A stretch of DNA of 62,000 nt from Cristatella mucedo (Eukaryota > Bryozoa > Phylactolaemata > Cristatellidae), in assembly GCA_009760855.2 (NCBI GenBank), contig WPIO01000126.1, positions 1 through 62,000 of the forward strand, given 5' to 3'. Shown here in pieces: positions 1 through 11,060 of the stretch. Below the pieces are notes generated by a model. The model searched no databases. It was not told the DNA's origin and saw only the letters and a list, made by a program, of their open reading frames with translations. A program made the translations under genes and the position numbers. Each line of letters begins with the position of its first letter. Position 1 is the first letter of the stretch.

Positions 1-470
1 TGCCTGAGCTACAATGGAGCTATATGGTCCACCTTTAGCATCCTGCTTTTAAGTCGTCTTCCGGGGGGGGGGGAGGGCAGGGGGCTATCTGCCTGATGGC
101 AGCTTAGAGCGCTGCCTGGCCAGTGGCTGTTTCTTCAGGTCTGGTCAAATCGGTTTGCGCGTTTTAATCGGCCACTACCAAATAATTTAATTTAATAATT
201 TAATACCACTCCAAGTTCGTCGTGCGCCGAGGGCAAATCGGCAGCAAGCGCACGTAACCACCAATTCAAAATGTCATCTGCTGGGCAGGCCACGTGCTGC
301 CACGGCTGCAGTGGCTGCCCGCACAGTAGCTCTTCTTTTCAAGCTTGCTTCCTCCCACTGCTCGATGTGTTCTGTTAGCCCGAAGGCAGCATGTTTGCGG
401 TTTGCAAACTTTTGCGAACGAGCCGACTTAAACTTTTTTTTTAGCATTTGTATTCAATTAAATAATACAG

Positions 471-654
471 CCTCATTACTGCTTGTTTGAAGGACAAATC
501 CAGAAAGGCATCGGGCAAACAACAGCAGCAGTCTTCGAAGAAGTCAAGTCTGCCGACACTGGTGCAAAAGTGGCAGCAGGTCCAGGAGACGGTGGCGCAC
601 GAGATGCAGAAGGAGAAGCGGCTGCTCGACAAGCTCAAGAAAGAGGCGCTCTAG
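471..654 (+). CDS. Last coding exon, FNBP4-like C terminus (partial gene)
   Basis: An open plus-strand frame ends at TAG 652-654 and encodes a basic, Gln/Ser-rich stretch followed by SLPTLVQKWQQVQ and a charged helix ending KLKKEAL. The motif resembles the MPSLVKKWQ segment near the C terminus of formin-binding protein 4, a WW-domain nuclear protein; that family link is from memory of the human protein. Two splice acceptors are possible: AATACAG ending at 470 or TTTGAAG ending at 492, both in the same frame. The upstream exons would lie left of the window. Other lysine-rich nuclear proteins carry similar short motifs, so the exon call is firmer than the family name. Overlapping frames through 1061 are GC-rich shadows of probable 3' UTR. 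Confidence 0.45.
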
Positions 655-3428
655 ACGCCCCAGCCGCCCGAGCGCGTGCTGCTGACTCGAAGCTCCTGTT
701 GTTGCTGCTGCTGCTGCTGATGTGGCGCGGCTGCGGGTCGAAGCAGCGACGAATAGCCGACGATGCCGTAGCACCATGGAATGTGACCTCGGCGAACGCG
801 CCCTCAGTCGACGTCGGTGGACATTGTCGCCCAAGACTGTCAGCTGGCCGCCATCGCGCCGGTCTTCCCTTGGGGTTGCAGCCACGCCCAAGCCGTCCGT
901 CTGGCCCTCCGGCCGGCAGCCTGATGCGGAAGCGTCCGGGCAGCAGCAGGACGCGCTCGTCTCGACGACGACGGCGAGAGCTGACGACAGACCACGCCCC
1001 GTTAGCCAATAGCCTGCCGTCTGCCGGCGCCGCCTTGTTCTGCACTCGCGCGCATCTCTAGGCGTGCCTTCTGATTTGAATGGATGGCTGCATCATCAGT
1101 CGGCCTTACTGCCTCCGGGCTGCTCAGATTCTTTGCCAGTTACTTTGACCTGGCGACGGGGAGAGAAGAAGAGAAGTTGTACGGGGGGGGGGGGGGTGGA
1201 TCGGCAGTCATGGCAACCGCTGTAGCTGCAGCCGTTTGCCGCCACCGTTGCCACGAAAAGATCGTGCCGTTGGCCGAGCCCACTGTCGCAGCTGCTACGG
1301 GTGCAGTGAGTTGAGAGGAAGAGGTGGGGTGGGTGGGCAAGAGGCAGCACCATTGCTGCTCTCAGGCTGAAGCAGTGAAAGCACAAATCGTCGGACCCGG
1401 CGGCAGCGCCGAGGCGATGTGACGGCTAGAGTGCAGTGGCTGCCACCAGCGCCACCGCTTCGATACGGCTGAGCGCAAAGCCGAAGCGCTAACGACTGGT
1501 TAGTCAAGCTGTACCGCGTGCACGCTTATCGCTGTGAGCAAGTTCGCAATTAGGGTGGCAGTCGCTCACTTGTCGGTCGGTGGCGTCGAGCACAGGCCAT
1601 CGAATCTTACAAGGGGACGGTAGCGTTGTAGAATCAGCACTATCGTTTCTATTGCCTCACTACAATCAACGCCCCGACTAACTGCAATAAGAGCATGCTA
1701 CCCGTTCCCACAAAGAAAGCCCTGTCCGTCTGTTTCAGGTTCATGTAGTCACCCCCCTTCCTCCTCCCCGTGTGCAGCCTTCTCTCGTGACTACTAACAC
1801 CGGATCTGGTTCATTAAATGACGGTTTTGTGGGCAAGTCAAATGACTTCTGCATGAGCAATATTTCTAGTCTAGACAGGGCTGCCCCATCGTTTCGAATT
1901 GTTAGTCTTGAGCCTATCCAAACACCCGGCTTCGCTTTCCAGTCGCGAACAGATCTCTTCTCATAGCTATTTCGGGGGGGGCAGGTTTTACTACAACTCG
2001 TGTCAAATACCAAATCATAATGCAAGCAAACATTCCCTTGACCTTACATTAGGTGTAGAGGATACAATACTGGGATAACTGACATCGTTCTATTAGCAGA
2101 GCAATTGGTTCACGCATAGCAATGCCAAAGGCTAGCCGTGCTCAAGTATTGATCCGAGGATTAGAGAGTATAAGACGTAAATATACCCGAATCAAGGGCC
2201 AAAGTCAGAAGGTTCTGGAAAAATACTCGAGGCTATGAGTTGCTCCTTCTAAAAGATTGGAAATACACAGCAGTGAGTAGGTATTCAAATCGAAAATCAG
2301 GCCCTCAAAGCTAAAGACTCACTATGGCTCCAGCTCTGTCCGATTTCGGTACCGCAGCCCCCCCTCTCAGTCGCCCTCTTGTAAGGACAGAGTAAATCGA
2401 TAGTGTGCGCATGTCGGCGATGCCTCTGATAATCACCATGGAAACGTAAAGACTTTGTACACCACAGTTTTTACATTAATTTTAACGAGATGACACTGAT
2501 TGCTCACTTAAAGTCACAGGTGGGCAACCAAGAGTGTAGGATACCTCTCGGGATGTGCCATACGAAATGAGGTGGCCGCGGTTAAGATGCAGAATTACGT
2601 TTGAGCACACACTTTGCAGGCGTGGCGTTGCCTGCTTCAAATCCAATGCCACTTCAATTGCTTGCGTGTGACAACAACTGATTTTTACAACGACTCAACA
2701 TGAGCACACACACACGCACACACACACAGGGCCAACCTTTAGTGGCAGGTTGCAGTTCCTACAGAAGATGGGCAACACGCGAACATGTATATCATTTAGA
2801 GTGGGCTAGGAAAGTGGGATACTGCACGGAAACCATGCGAGGAAGACGAGGCAACCGGAAGACCGCTCAACCGCAGCTCGGCATGGGCCTCTCAAGGCCT
2901 TGACCAGCAACTTGAGGGGGGGACTACACGCTCAACTCATTTGCAGAACGAGATAGCTACACAATCTGCCCTGCATAAGCCTAAAAAGTAAAATAGTGTG
3001 CTGGACGTGTGCAGTGCTTCGTCACAACATCTAGGCAAACGGGCATGCCTACTTACCCTGGGCTTTAGAGTCAACGGGACTGGTAGAAGCTGCATATGAA
3101 TACATGCACGCTGCCAGACATAATCCACGAGGCCCGAGCAAATGGCAACGCCTCAGCAGGTGCTAGGTTAGACCGAGCAGACGTCAAGGTGCACTCGCCA
3201 CCGTGCACTCGCGTCTTTGCATTGCTAGGTCACTCACCTTTAGGCTATTGTAAGCACCTCCTACCTTCTGCTGAATCAATTTGAGTGCAGCCGATTCCCT
3301 AGGATGAGGTAACTTCATGAGGCAGCAAGCCGGGATGTCCATAATGCATGCATTGATAATATTAACAAATGCATATGGCACCTCTAGAGAAAGAGTCATA
3401 CTTATTTGCAGTTTGAAACTGTGCTCAA
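655..3428. other. Intergenic / intronic sequence without a recognised gene
   Basis: GC-rich, CAG/CGG-rich sequence up to about 1500 probably includes the 3' UTR of the exon ending at 654. From 1500 to 3428 I see only short conflicting frames, a poly-G tract near 1183-1197 and a small (CA)n near 2705-2728. An open stretch at 1741-2025 (minus) and 1772-1966 (plus) is readable on both strands but matches nothing I know. The remaining 3' exons of the minus-strand TPD52-family gene may be here, but I could not find them. Confidence 0.5.
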
Positions 3429-3429
3429 A

Positions 3430-3735
3430 GTGCGAATGTGCATTCCTTCTGGTATGTACTCTTACGCAACGACAACTACTCTCCTACTGCCGACTATGGC
3501 ACATCCTTTTCAGCGGTCCTGAGCTGCTACTTCTATGCTATTCACTACCTCAATTGCTCTCCTGACTCTGCTATGCTTCCCACTTTGTCTTTGTTGCGTG
3601 AGACGAAGTCTGTTGGCTACCGAATGCGTACCGAAAGCCGCTTAGGCTGTGAGTGCGCTATACAAAACTCTCCTGCGTAACACCCACATGGTCTTTATGA
3701 CTTTGTGGAGTTACAGACGGAGATACATTACATTA
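3430..3735 (+). mobile_element. LINE-B 3' end fragment
   Basis: This stretch closely matches the 3' end of the longer LINE-B copy at 28930-29230, including the run from TTACGCAACGACAACT to the terminal tail GCGCTATACAAAACTCTCCT and GGAGATACATTACATTACG. It is 5' truncated, as is usual for target-primed LINE insertions. The terminal ACATT-type repeat is the family's 3' microsatellite. Confidence 0.75.
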
Positions 3736-3987
3736 CGTTACTCTTCACCGTTACTTATGGGTGCAAAAACTAGACAGCCGATCAGTCGTATGCAGCGTAG
3801 CTGCCAATAAGTTAAATGCAACCCTATCGTCACGACAGCTGCAGTATATGCTTCCGAACTGCATGGCTAGGCCAGCGTAGCACATCTGCACTCAGCAGCA
3901 GCAGCGATTTGTAGATTTGAGGATTGGGGAGCCCAAAGACTGGCCAATGCGAGCCCATTACTTAGTACCGAATTTAGGGGGCCGGCC

Positions 3988-4070
3988 TAAGAATAACAAT
4001 AACAATACTAATAATAACAAAAATGCATCTGTATAGCCCTCCCAGAGAAGTTATCTTTGACTTGGAGACG
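3988..4070 (-). mobile_element. LINE-A 3' tail fragment
   Basis: An AAT/AAC-rich run is followed by a diverged copy of the antisense LINE-A tail (CCCTCCCAGAGAAGTTATCT). Only the terminal 80 bp is left. Confidence 0.5.
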
Positions 4071-4528
4071 AATTTCAGGGGGAGAGGACATTCGTGGAGG
4101 GCTTGAATGTAGACATTGAGGTGCTACTTACTAGAAACCGAGGCCCTAGCTGCGAGTTCCCTCAAAGGGATGTAGCTTTCAAGGGAAGAGCATGAAACCT
4201 TGATCTAGCCCATATCAGTCAATCATGGCTGGCAGCACACCCCTCCTAGCAGCTTCAAGGAAGGCAGCAGCTGGCCAGCCCTCTTGCCAGGCCCTCGACG
4301 CTTGCATCCGTCTCTGTGCGAGACCTCTGACGCAGATAGAGATCGGCAGAGGCGGTGAAGAGGAGCCACAGCTGAACTGCATCGGAATGCTTCCTCCGGA
4401 CCACCACACCCGACGTGAGATGTGGGCTCGAGGTCGGCAGCTCTTTTGAGCATGATTTGGACATTCGCATTCACTCAGCTTTCATCGCCTGCACGACTGC
4501 TGACTTGGGGTGAGTACATGGCAAATGT

Positions 4529-4612
4529 TTATAATAATAATAATGCTAATAACGATACATTTAATAAAGCGCCCTCAGAGAATGCAAGCATTTTCTAGGC
4601 ACTTTAGCTTAA
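4529..4612 (-). mobile_element. LINE-A 3' tail fragment
   Basis: (AAT)n is followed by ACATTTAATAAAGCGCCCTC and a degenerate remnant of the antisense LINE-A 3' terminus. The element was extremely 5' truncated. Confidence 0.6.
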
Positions 4613-6010
4613 AAGTCTTCGTGTTGATGGAAGCTCTGGAAGTTCCGAAGACGTCGAAGGCGACTACAGCCCAACGTATTGGGTAGAATTAATAATGCAA
4701 TACTACAGTGTAATACTGCAGCTCCTTATATGAGCCTGTATAATGGCATTAGGCGGACTTTTGCCTTTTTCTACAGCAGGCATACAGATGCAGTAATTGC
4801 CTTGCAATAAATTAACTTTTTGGCATATTTAAAACACGTGATACTAGCGGTCGCAAAAGAAAGACGTGTGCAGTCGACTTCTGATACAGGTCACCCTTTC
4901 GGGCAGTAAAATCAGACAGGAAACTGCACCGTAAGCAAGTGCAAATATGAAGCCGCGCAGTTAGTTCTACGATAGCTGGCTGGCACAGCCAGATTATTAG
5001 GCACCCCACGCCCTCCCCCCCCCCGAAGCCTGTAGCCAGCACTTAGCCTGGCAAGGAATCCTGCAGCTATCACGAATGATTGCACGCATACCTAGACGGC
5101 TAGCTCCACATATGTGGGAAGGTCTTAATTAGATTGAATTAATGGGACTATTGGAGGTCGATAGATTGCCCAAGACCGACCAGATACTCGAATGTGGCAG
5201 CTCCTCGGTATTATAGCCGGGCTGCACGATTCAAATGTGCAATCGCTTCGAGATTCGAGATTACCTCATCGTGGCACGTGGCCATGAATACCGTGTCTTT
5301 GTTCAAAGCCAGTGCCAGCGCAATGAGTGCAATTGCCGGCTTCTGTTGCACGGTCGTACGGCTAAGCCAGGTAAGTGCCACGCGAAAGGAAGGAAGCAGG
5401 GCTGCAGTCGCCGACGATGCCAGCAAACCAAGCCAGCAGATTAAGCACAGAAAACATTCAGAGGGCGGGTCTCATCTGCCCAACGGCGTTCTTGCAATGC
5501 CAAGGCCGGTCCTTAGCATAGCAGTCAACTGAGGTCAGACGAACCAGCTCGATGCACCGAGCACTTTTGCACAAATGCGTCAACAAACATTCTGTCTTGT
5601 CTCATGCACTTCTACACTTGCCTTGTCTTGCTAGCACTTAGGGTGTAGCGACACGAGTTGGCAGGAAAACCGTCATTAATCTCAGCGCTACTATTTAGAA
5701 AATACGGAGCTCGAGGGTCGAGTCTACGAAAGCTGACGGACCGAGTCGCAAAAGCTTTATGAACCGGACCTGGTTCGAACCTGGAATCTTTCTATCGATC
5801 GCCGGTCGAGGAAAGTAAACTCAAATCCTCGAAGCAGCCTTTGCCTGAAAATGACTCGGGTACCCCCAACCCCCCCCCCCCGGCACACCCTTGGCATCAA
5901 CCATACTTTGATGCTGCTGCTTTCGACTAATGTACCCCCCCAGCTAGCGGGCCAATTTTGATGCAGGAGGAGCGGAGAAAAGTCACAAAGAAAGAGCTTG
6001 TCGCACTCAC
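4613..6010. other. Probable TPD52-family intron / intergenic DNA
   Basis: No gene recognised. A stretch at 5194-5393 is open in several frames and ends in a good donor (CCAG/GTAAGT near 5370 on the plus strand), but the translation matches nothing I know and could be chance. No mobile element was recognised in it. Confidence 0.4.
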
Positions 6011-8989
6011 TTGACGCTGCCAATCTTACGTCCGACGGTAGAGAACGACTCGCCGACTGATTTGAAGGCGGTGTTGGTTTTCTGCACCCTACAGTCAACA
6101 GTAGCAAGCACGTACACAGACACAAGCAAGCACAATCCATTCGAACACCTGGAAGCAGTAGCAGCGGAGACGTCGCCAGTGGCAGCAGCAGCTACTGAAC
6201 ACAATCGCCAACGAGTCACACCTGAGAGGCAGACTCACATGCAGGCCGGGCTCCCGCGCTGAATTGGCAAGAAAGAGCGGTCGGCTCGCAGCCGCTCACG
6301 ATTAGAGATAAGAGGGCAAACCCAGCTTCCGAGCCCGTGGCGAGGCAGGTCACACGAGCCTGAAGTTGCTGATTAAGCGACTGACATGCACGAACCATCA
6401 TGCCAACACAAGCACCGTCATCGTGACGCAAGCTGAGCCGGAAGACAGAGCAAGGCAGAGAAGAGCAGCGGCGGCGGCGGCACACGAGCAGGACTGGCAC
6501 GAGCAGGACGCCCACCGCCACCGGCACACGAAGACGACTGCGCACGTGAAACCCACGAGCGCCTAGCGTGCACGTGCAGGGCGAACTCACGCCGGCCACC
6601 GCTCGATCGTTGCGCCCATGTCCAACAGGGCTCGGCGAGTCCTGTCCACTCTGCAGATGCAGAACGAGGCCGAGGCACGTGACCGAGAGGTGAGTCTACT
6701 CTACGCAGTCTTCGTGGCGACTTGAATCAAACGCGGAGGGAGAGAGGGAAGGGGGCGGTGGAGTGCACTAGGGAAAAAAGTGGCAGGACCCAGCACCCCA
6801 TCCACAAAATCCGCCCAACGTGCACTTGCACGTACACACGGGAATAGCTGCCAGCACGAGCGCCAAGAGATTTGCATGCTCAATCAGAGCAGTCGCTGGT
6901 CTTTACGTGTCGACTGGTCGCTTGCCCGTGAACGAAAACTAGCACTCGTGCACGTACGATGGCTTGTATGTGCGCAGACGGGCACAGCACCACGATTGAG
7001 TTATGGGTCAGAGTAAGAATTTCGCTCTGTACGGCTGATCAATGATGGGGAGCTATCGAAATCCCCCAAGCAAAGGGAAGCGTGGTTGAATTTGCAATAA
7101 GAGGCGTGCGATAAGCTTGTCTGCCGTGAAGGGCGCACCTGCCGCGGTACATCGCTTCTCACTGAGCACTGACTCACAATCAAAACAGCTAATCGACTGT
7201 CAATCTTTTTAGGTCCTTTCATTTTCAAGGATTGTAATCAGCTCAGCTGATCGATGCCAAAGGGACAGCCCGAGTGCCTGTGCCATTGCACGAGCTGCGG
7301 CGCAATCGGCCCCCCGGAAGCCGCCTGCTAGCTGACCGCCAAGGCCATGCACCTGCCACTTTGCCGCAATACAAATAATTATAACAAGTCATTTATTTAT
7401 ATAGCGCCCTAAGGGAACTAAATCACTCACCAGGTACTTTATATATGTACCACAAAAGTATTTACGAGGTGCATTAGACACTTGGTCTTCTTGGTAACTA
7501 TTCACTCTCGGAGGTCCTCCACGGGCGAGGGCTCGCTTTTACATAAACCTGATTGTTTACATAAAAATAGACCCAATTTCGATAGCCATGTCTACGATAA
7601 CTGCTAGAAACAAAAACACCCCAGCGGCCTGCAACGGCGTATTACCTTTAAAAACGACGGAACTTGAGTTTTGACTTGCAATTAGATTATCCTACATGCA
7701 GCCCAAACGGCTAACAATTATTCTGTGCATTCACTTGTGCGCAGGAGAGGAGTTATTTTTGCACTTCCAGGCCACACCATTCACGTGGAGCTGCCCCAAC
7801 GGTGCTTATCTGCCATGGGAAAGACAAAGGAGCTAAACAGTGAAATCGAAGGCCAAATCGTCTGCCTATCACAAGATGGATCTTAGAAACGTGAAGGTGG
7901 TACAGAAGCATGGTTTAAGTTTACGAGTACGGCATTTACAGAAGAGTTAGTAAACGCAAGCTGTTAATTAACGAATGACAACGAAATAGCCGTCTGCAGT
8001 TGGCAGGAAAACATGCCCACTTTACAGTTGCCGACTGGAGCAGTATTCTATGGACCAATGAAAGTTAATTCAGGGTCCACGGAGATAGTAAGCAGAGAAA
8101 TATCGGCAGTCGAAGAAAGGCAAATAGTACCATCAGGACTTCTTGCAATCTACACCCAAGTATGGAGGTAGAAGTGTTTGTTTGGTCTTCTTTTTGGCTT
8201 CCGGCATACAAACTCTACACCGAATCAACGGAATTATGTACCGGAACGTGTTCATGGACATCGTCAACAATGTCGGCATGCCCTGTGCCAGAGTTCTTGT
8301 GGGGAACTTGGCAAATGGGTATTGATCCCAAGCATACTACAAGTGCAATGAAGCAATTCTTTGCCGACCCAGGTGTCCGAGTCCTTAGTTGACCAAGCCA
8401 ATCTCCCGATCTCAAACCCATTGAGCATCTGTGGGACAGGTTGGGGCGCTCACTTAGAGCTGAGAACAGCATCTCGTCTTCCCCCGAGCAATCTTTAGGT
8501 CGGCTTAAGCAGCTCTGAGACTGCATTACTCCGGATGTTTGCCGAAAGCTAACTGAGTCAGTGGCCTGGCGAATATATGAACTCATAAAGAACAAGCGTG
8601 GTCCGACCTCCTACTGGTGTGAGTAACCATTAGTACATGTATAAACTTAGTACTGATAGTAGAAAATATTAAAATCCCTAGTGTGCATGTTTTCAAAGCT
8701 GTTCGACGAAGAGCGAGTCAATCAACTGACGGAACAGTGGCATAGTGGTGGTATCTATTCACCCTCGTAAATACTTTTGCGTTTGAGTGTACATGCTGTA
8801 AAGGAAGCAAATGAATGAATGCCTTCGCTGGCCAGCGCTAACGCCAGCCAATGCATACCTCCAATCACACCTTTCCATTCTAATCGTTCCCTGGCACGTT
8901 ATCAGACCGGACAATCGACAGCACGGTCGTGGTAGCACCAGGGAGACGCCACTTGCGAGTGGGAGGGTGTGAGAGAGAGAGAGTATGTT

Positions 8990-9043
<54 letters not shown>

Positions 9044-9697
9044 AGAGCTGCGTACAATTCCCGTCACCCGCGGTCTGCAGCGGTACCTACACGTCTGACT
9101 CGGACAGCGATCGGAGACCGTCTTGCACGTCGCTCTTCAAGTTGGTCACCACGTTTATGCCCAGCTTTTTTCGCAGCTCTGCCGCCCGCTTCTGCTTCGA
9201 AGTCAGCACTTGCCTGAGAGTCGCCACTTCCTCCTCGGTCTAAAACGCCGCGCGAGCTGCGCCCCTCGCTTGGCCGCACCCAGCCCGCCGCCGCCGCCGC
9301 TCGACTCGCCGCCCTGGGCTGGAACGGCGATCCGCGAAATTAATTCACGCGCCGCTCGCATGCACGCAGCCGCCGGCGGAACGAAATGCCGGCGGCTGCT
9401 CTCCGGAGGCCTGCCAACGGCTCCGGCAATTAACCGCGACGGACGGCGAGGGCGGCGCAGCTCGCAAAGCGCGCTGCCGGCCACTTCAACGTTTCGCTCC
9501 CATCCGTCGGCGGCGGCGTCGGTCCGCGCGCGTTCGCGGCTCCGTCCGCGCGCGCACCCGGCCTGCTCGGACACGCACCTTGGCGAGCTCCTCCCTGAGC
9601 TCCTCCTCCTGCTTCTTCTTGGCCTCATCGCCGCCGTCTCTGATCGCCGAGGCTGCCGCAGGAGCAGCCGCCGCCGCCGCCGCCGCTCCTGCATCTG
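6011..9697 (-). CDS. TPD52-family (tumour protein D52-like) gene, four exons, partial
   Basis: TPD52 proteins are small coiled-coil adaptors of vesicle traffic. Minus-strand exons in reading order: about 9697-9579, 9239-9091, 6650-6591 and 6088-6011. The first is a poly-Ala segment followed by KKKQEEELREELAK. The second begins TEEEVATLRQVL and contains AELRKKLGINVVTNLK, matching the family's core coiled coil (QVLAAKEKHLAEIKRKLGI in vertebrates). The last reads VQKTNTAFKSVGESFSTVG, matching the family's region after the coil. Donors are GTGCGT, GTAGGT, GTGAGT and GTGAGT; acceptors end TTTTAG, CTGCAG and TGTAG. Phases agree: 0 after the first exon, then 2, 2 and 2. An in-frame stop just upstream of 9697 shows that the start codon lies in an exon further right. 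The 3' exons to the left were not found. Confidence 0.85.
6591..6650 (-). CDS. 60-nt in-frame (cassette?) exon of the TPD52-family gene
   Basis: On the minus strand a 60-nt block is flanked by an acceptor (CATCTGCAG) and a donor (GTGAGT). Read in the phase set by the exon at 9239-9091 it gives VDRTRRALLDMGATIERW, then joins the next exon in frame. Because its length is divisible by three and both neighbours are phase 2, the gene would also read through without it. TPD52 genes are known for alternative exons in this region; that this one is alternative is inference. Confidence 0.6.
6651..7974. other. TPD52-family intron, mostly without recognised content
   Basis: This is the right part of the intron between 6650 and 9091. 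It holds no open frame I recognise. A degraded repeat tail (ATATAGCGCCCTAAGGGAAC near 7388-7445) is listed separately. Confidence 0.5.
7383..7450 (-). repeat. SINE/LINE-A shared tail fragment
   Basis: The sequence ATTTATATAGCGCCCTAAGG followed by a degenerate AACTAAATCACTC is the antisense of the tail shared by the tRNA SINE and LINE-A. It is too short to say which element it came from. Confidence 0.5.
7975..8795 (+). pseudogene. Tc1/mariner transposase relic
   Basis: Pieces of a Tc1-type DDE transposase are readable in order, in shifting plus-strand frames: KHAHFTVADWSSILWTNES near 8007-8063, KYGGRSV with a broken VMVWG block near 8158-8200, LHRINGIMYRNVF near 8218, DPKHTTSAMKQFF near 8325, and SPDLKPIEHLWDRLGRSL near 8403-8456. 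The first catalytic Asp (normally WTDES) is Asn here. The second Asp (DPKHT) and the Glu block (IEHLWD) remain. Frameshifts and stops make it dead. The stretch near 8757-8795, CACCCTCGTAAATACTTTTG, looks like a Tc1 3' terminal repeat ending near a TA. It lies inside the TPD52-family intron. Confidence 0.8.
8963..9042. repeat. (GA)n microsatellite
   Basis: Nearly pure GA dinucleotides with a short GTGTGTGTG interruption, about 50 bp left of a TPD52-family exon and therefore inside the intron close to its donor. Confidence 0.95.
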
Positions 9698-10500
9698 CTC
9701 ACGCGGCACAGCGCAGGAGCGTCGGGGGGAAGGAAGACGACAGCGATCGCCGGTTGACGGGCCGATCGCCGGACCGCCAGGCGATGCGCGCACGCATTTC
9801 CAGCGCGACACGGCAGGCGCTCAACAGGCGACGCGGAGCTTTACGCGAGGGAATCCGCCCCGTCGACAAGACATTCGGTGAAGTCGTCACGCACGCCGGA
9901 GTCCAATGGTCGCGCCGGCGGCGCACGCAGGGCAGCGGCTGGCCGCCGGATTTGATTGAATGGCGGCGCCCACCATTGCTTACCGCCTCCGGCATCGGAT
10001 TCTGTGGCGGCAGAATTCATTGTAAGGCCTCAGCTGTCAGCGTCTCACCAGCGACGCGTCCGGTGGCAATCAATACGTCGCCGAGCAGGACCTAACGAGA
10101 CTTCCAACCGAGCCGGAAACGGAAGTGATGCCAACCCACACGGGTGGTGGCCCATACATCCGCCCGGAACTAGGCGTGTTTGCACTATGGCGTAGACGGC
10201 AAGGCAAAGCTCCGCCCACACCGTGCACACGCTATAGTTTCCCTCGGCTGTCTTTGCGTGCACTCGCCGCGCTGGTGGTGTTTTTACGCTGAGCTGTGAA
10301 AGAAGGCACCGGTAATTCATTCGTGACCCTGCCTGCCGTATAGATCTAGCGTCACGCACTATTAAAATTTAAAGTCACTTTGTTACGCAAAAAATGTCAG
10401 TGAAAACATAAATAAAGCATTTTAACGTGGCTAAGCACAATATGGAGAAATCGCGGTGCACACGCTGTAGTTAACAACTAGGTCCTTACCTTTTTGCTAA
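9240..10500. other. CpG-rich region around the 5' part of the TPD52-family gene
   Basis: From about 9260 to 9950 the sequence is markedly GC- and CpG-rich (CGCCGCCGCC, GCGCGCG runs), unlike the AT-richer flanks. It contains the poly-Ala-encoding exon at 9579-9697. Many overlapping frames are open on both strands because of this composition. It may be a CpG-rich promoter or first-intron region. From 10000 to 10500 nothing was recognised. Confidence 0.4.
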
Positions 10501-11060
10501 ATTTCAAGTCAGCCGGTGTCATGCGTCCTTCATCACGAGTTCAAGGCTTTGGAACAAGCGAACCGAAGCATGGTCTCCCAAAGGATTTGAGGTCGGTTAA
10601 AGGTACAGCTCAATCGCCACCTTTCGACATCGGTTTGGCCCAGGATTTAGGCGCACGCCTTTGACGATCAAGGTCGTCGGCTCGAATGCCCCTCGGCATT
10701 TGTGAAGCGCCGAAAATAGGCACTCAATTCTTTTGGAGCGCTATACAATTGAATTATATTACTATATTCACGACTTCATTCAGAAAAGTTGCTGATACGC
10801 TGCCTAGCCTGATTGGAAAACAATTCATGTTGGTAGGTTGAGGCAAGAGAATGGACTGACCTACAATGGTGCGCTGCTTGATGGGGAGCCAGTGCAGGTC
10901 GGCGATCAGTGAATGCAGCAACGTGGCAGTTGCGGCATTCGCGACGGACACGCGTTGCCGATAGTTACGCATCGACTGCAAGAGTCGCTCGTGATTCCCT
11001 TTCAGCAAATGTAAAGTGCCTAGAGAGAGAGAGAGACCGAGTTCTCTGAAGGCCATACAT
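10500..11060 (-). mobile_element. Degenerate LINE-A-related fragments with a SINE remnant
   Basis: Antisense LINE-A coding motifs are recognisable: TCTCCCAAAGGATTTGAGGT near 10575, and GGGGAGCCAGTGCAGGTCGG near 10877, which encodes the LLADLHWLP-type block (here SLIADLHWLPIKQR). Between them, about 10668-10758, is a plus-strand SINE remnant with CGGCTCGAATGCCCC (B box-like) and CACTCAATTCTTTTGGAGCG. Confidence 0.6.

Noticed and set aside
544-1061. Overlapping open frames of 96-192 residues on both strands
   Set aside because: GC- and CAG-rich composition. The frame with splice-site support and a plausible family match is the one ending at 654; the others contradict it.
1741-2025. Candidate 3' exon of the minus-strand TPD52-family gene
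   Set aside because: A superficially similar charged stretch exists, but the family motif after the coiled coil (FKSFEEK type) is absent and the splice phase could not be matched.
5757-5810. Possible tRNA T-arm (GGTTCGAACC)
   Set aside because: The flanking bases do not pair as a T stem, and no A box or cloverleaf could be placed.
9123-10359. Long open frames on both strands (up to 252 residues) in the CpG-rich block
   Set aside because: Shadows around the TPD52-family exons; Arg/Ala/Pro-rich with no domain, and the exon frame with correct splice phases lies elsewhere.
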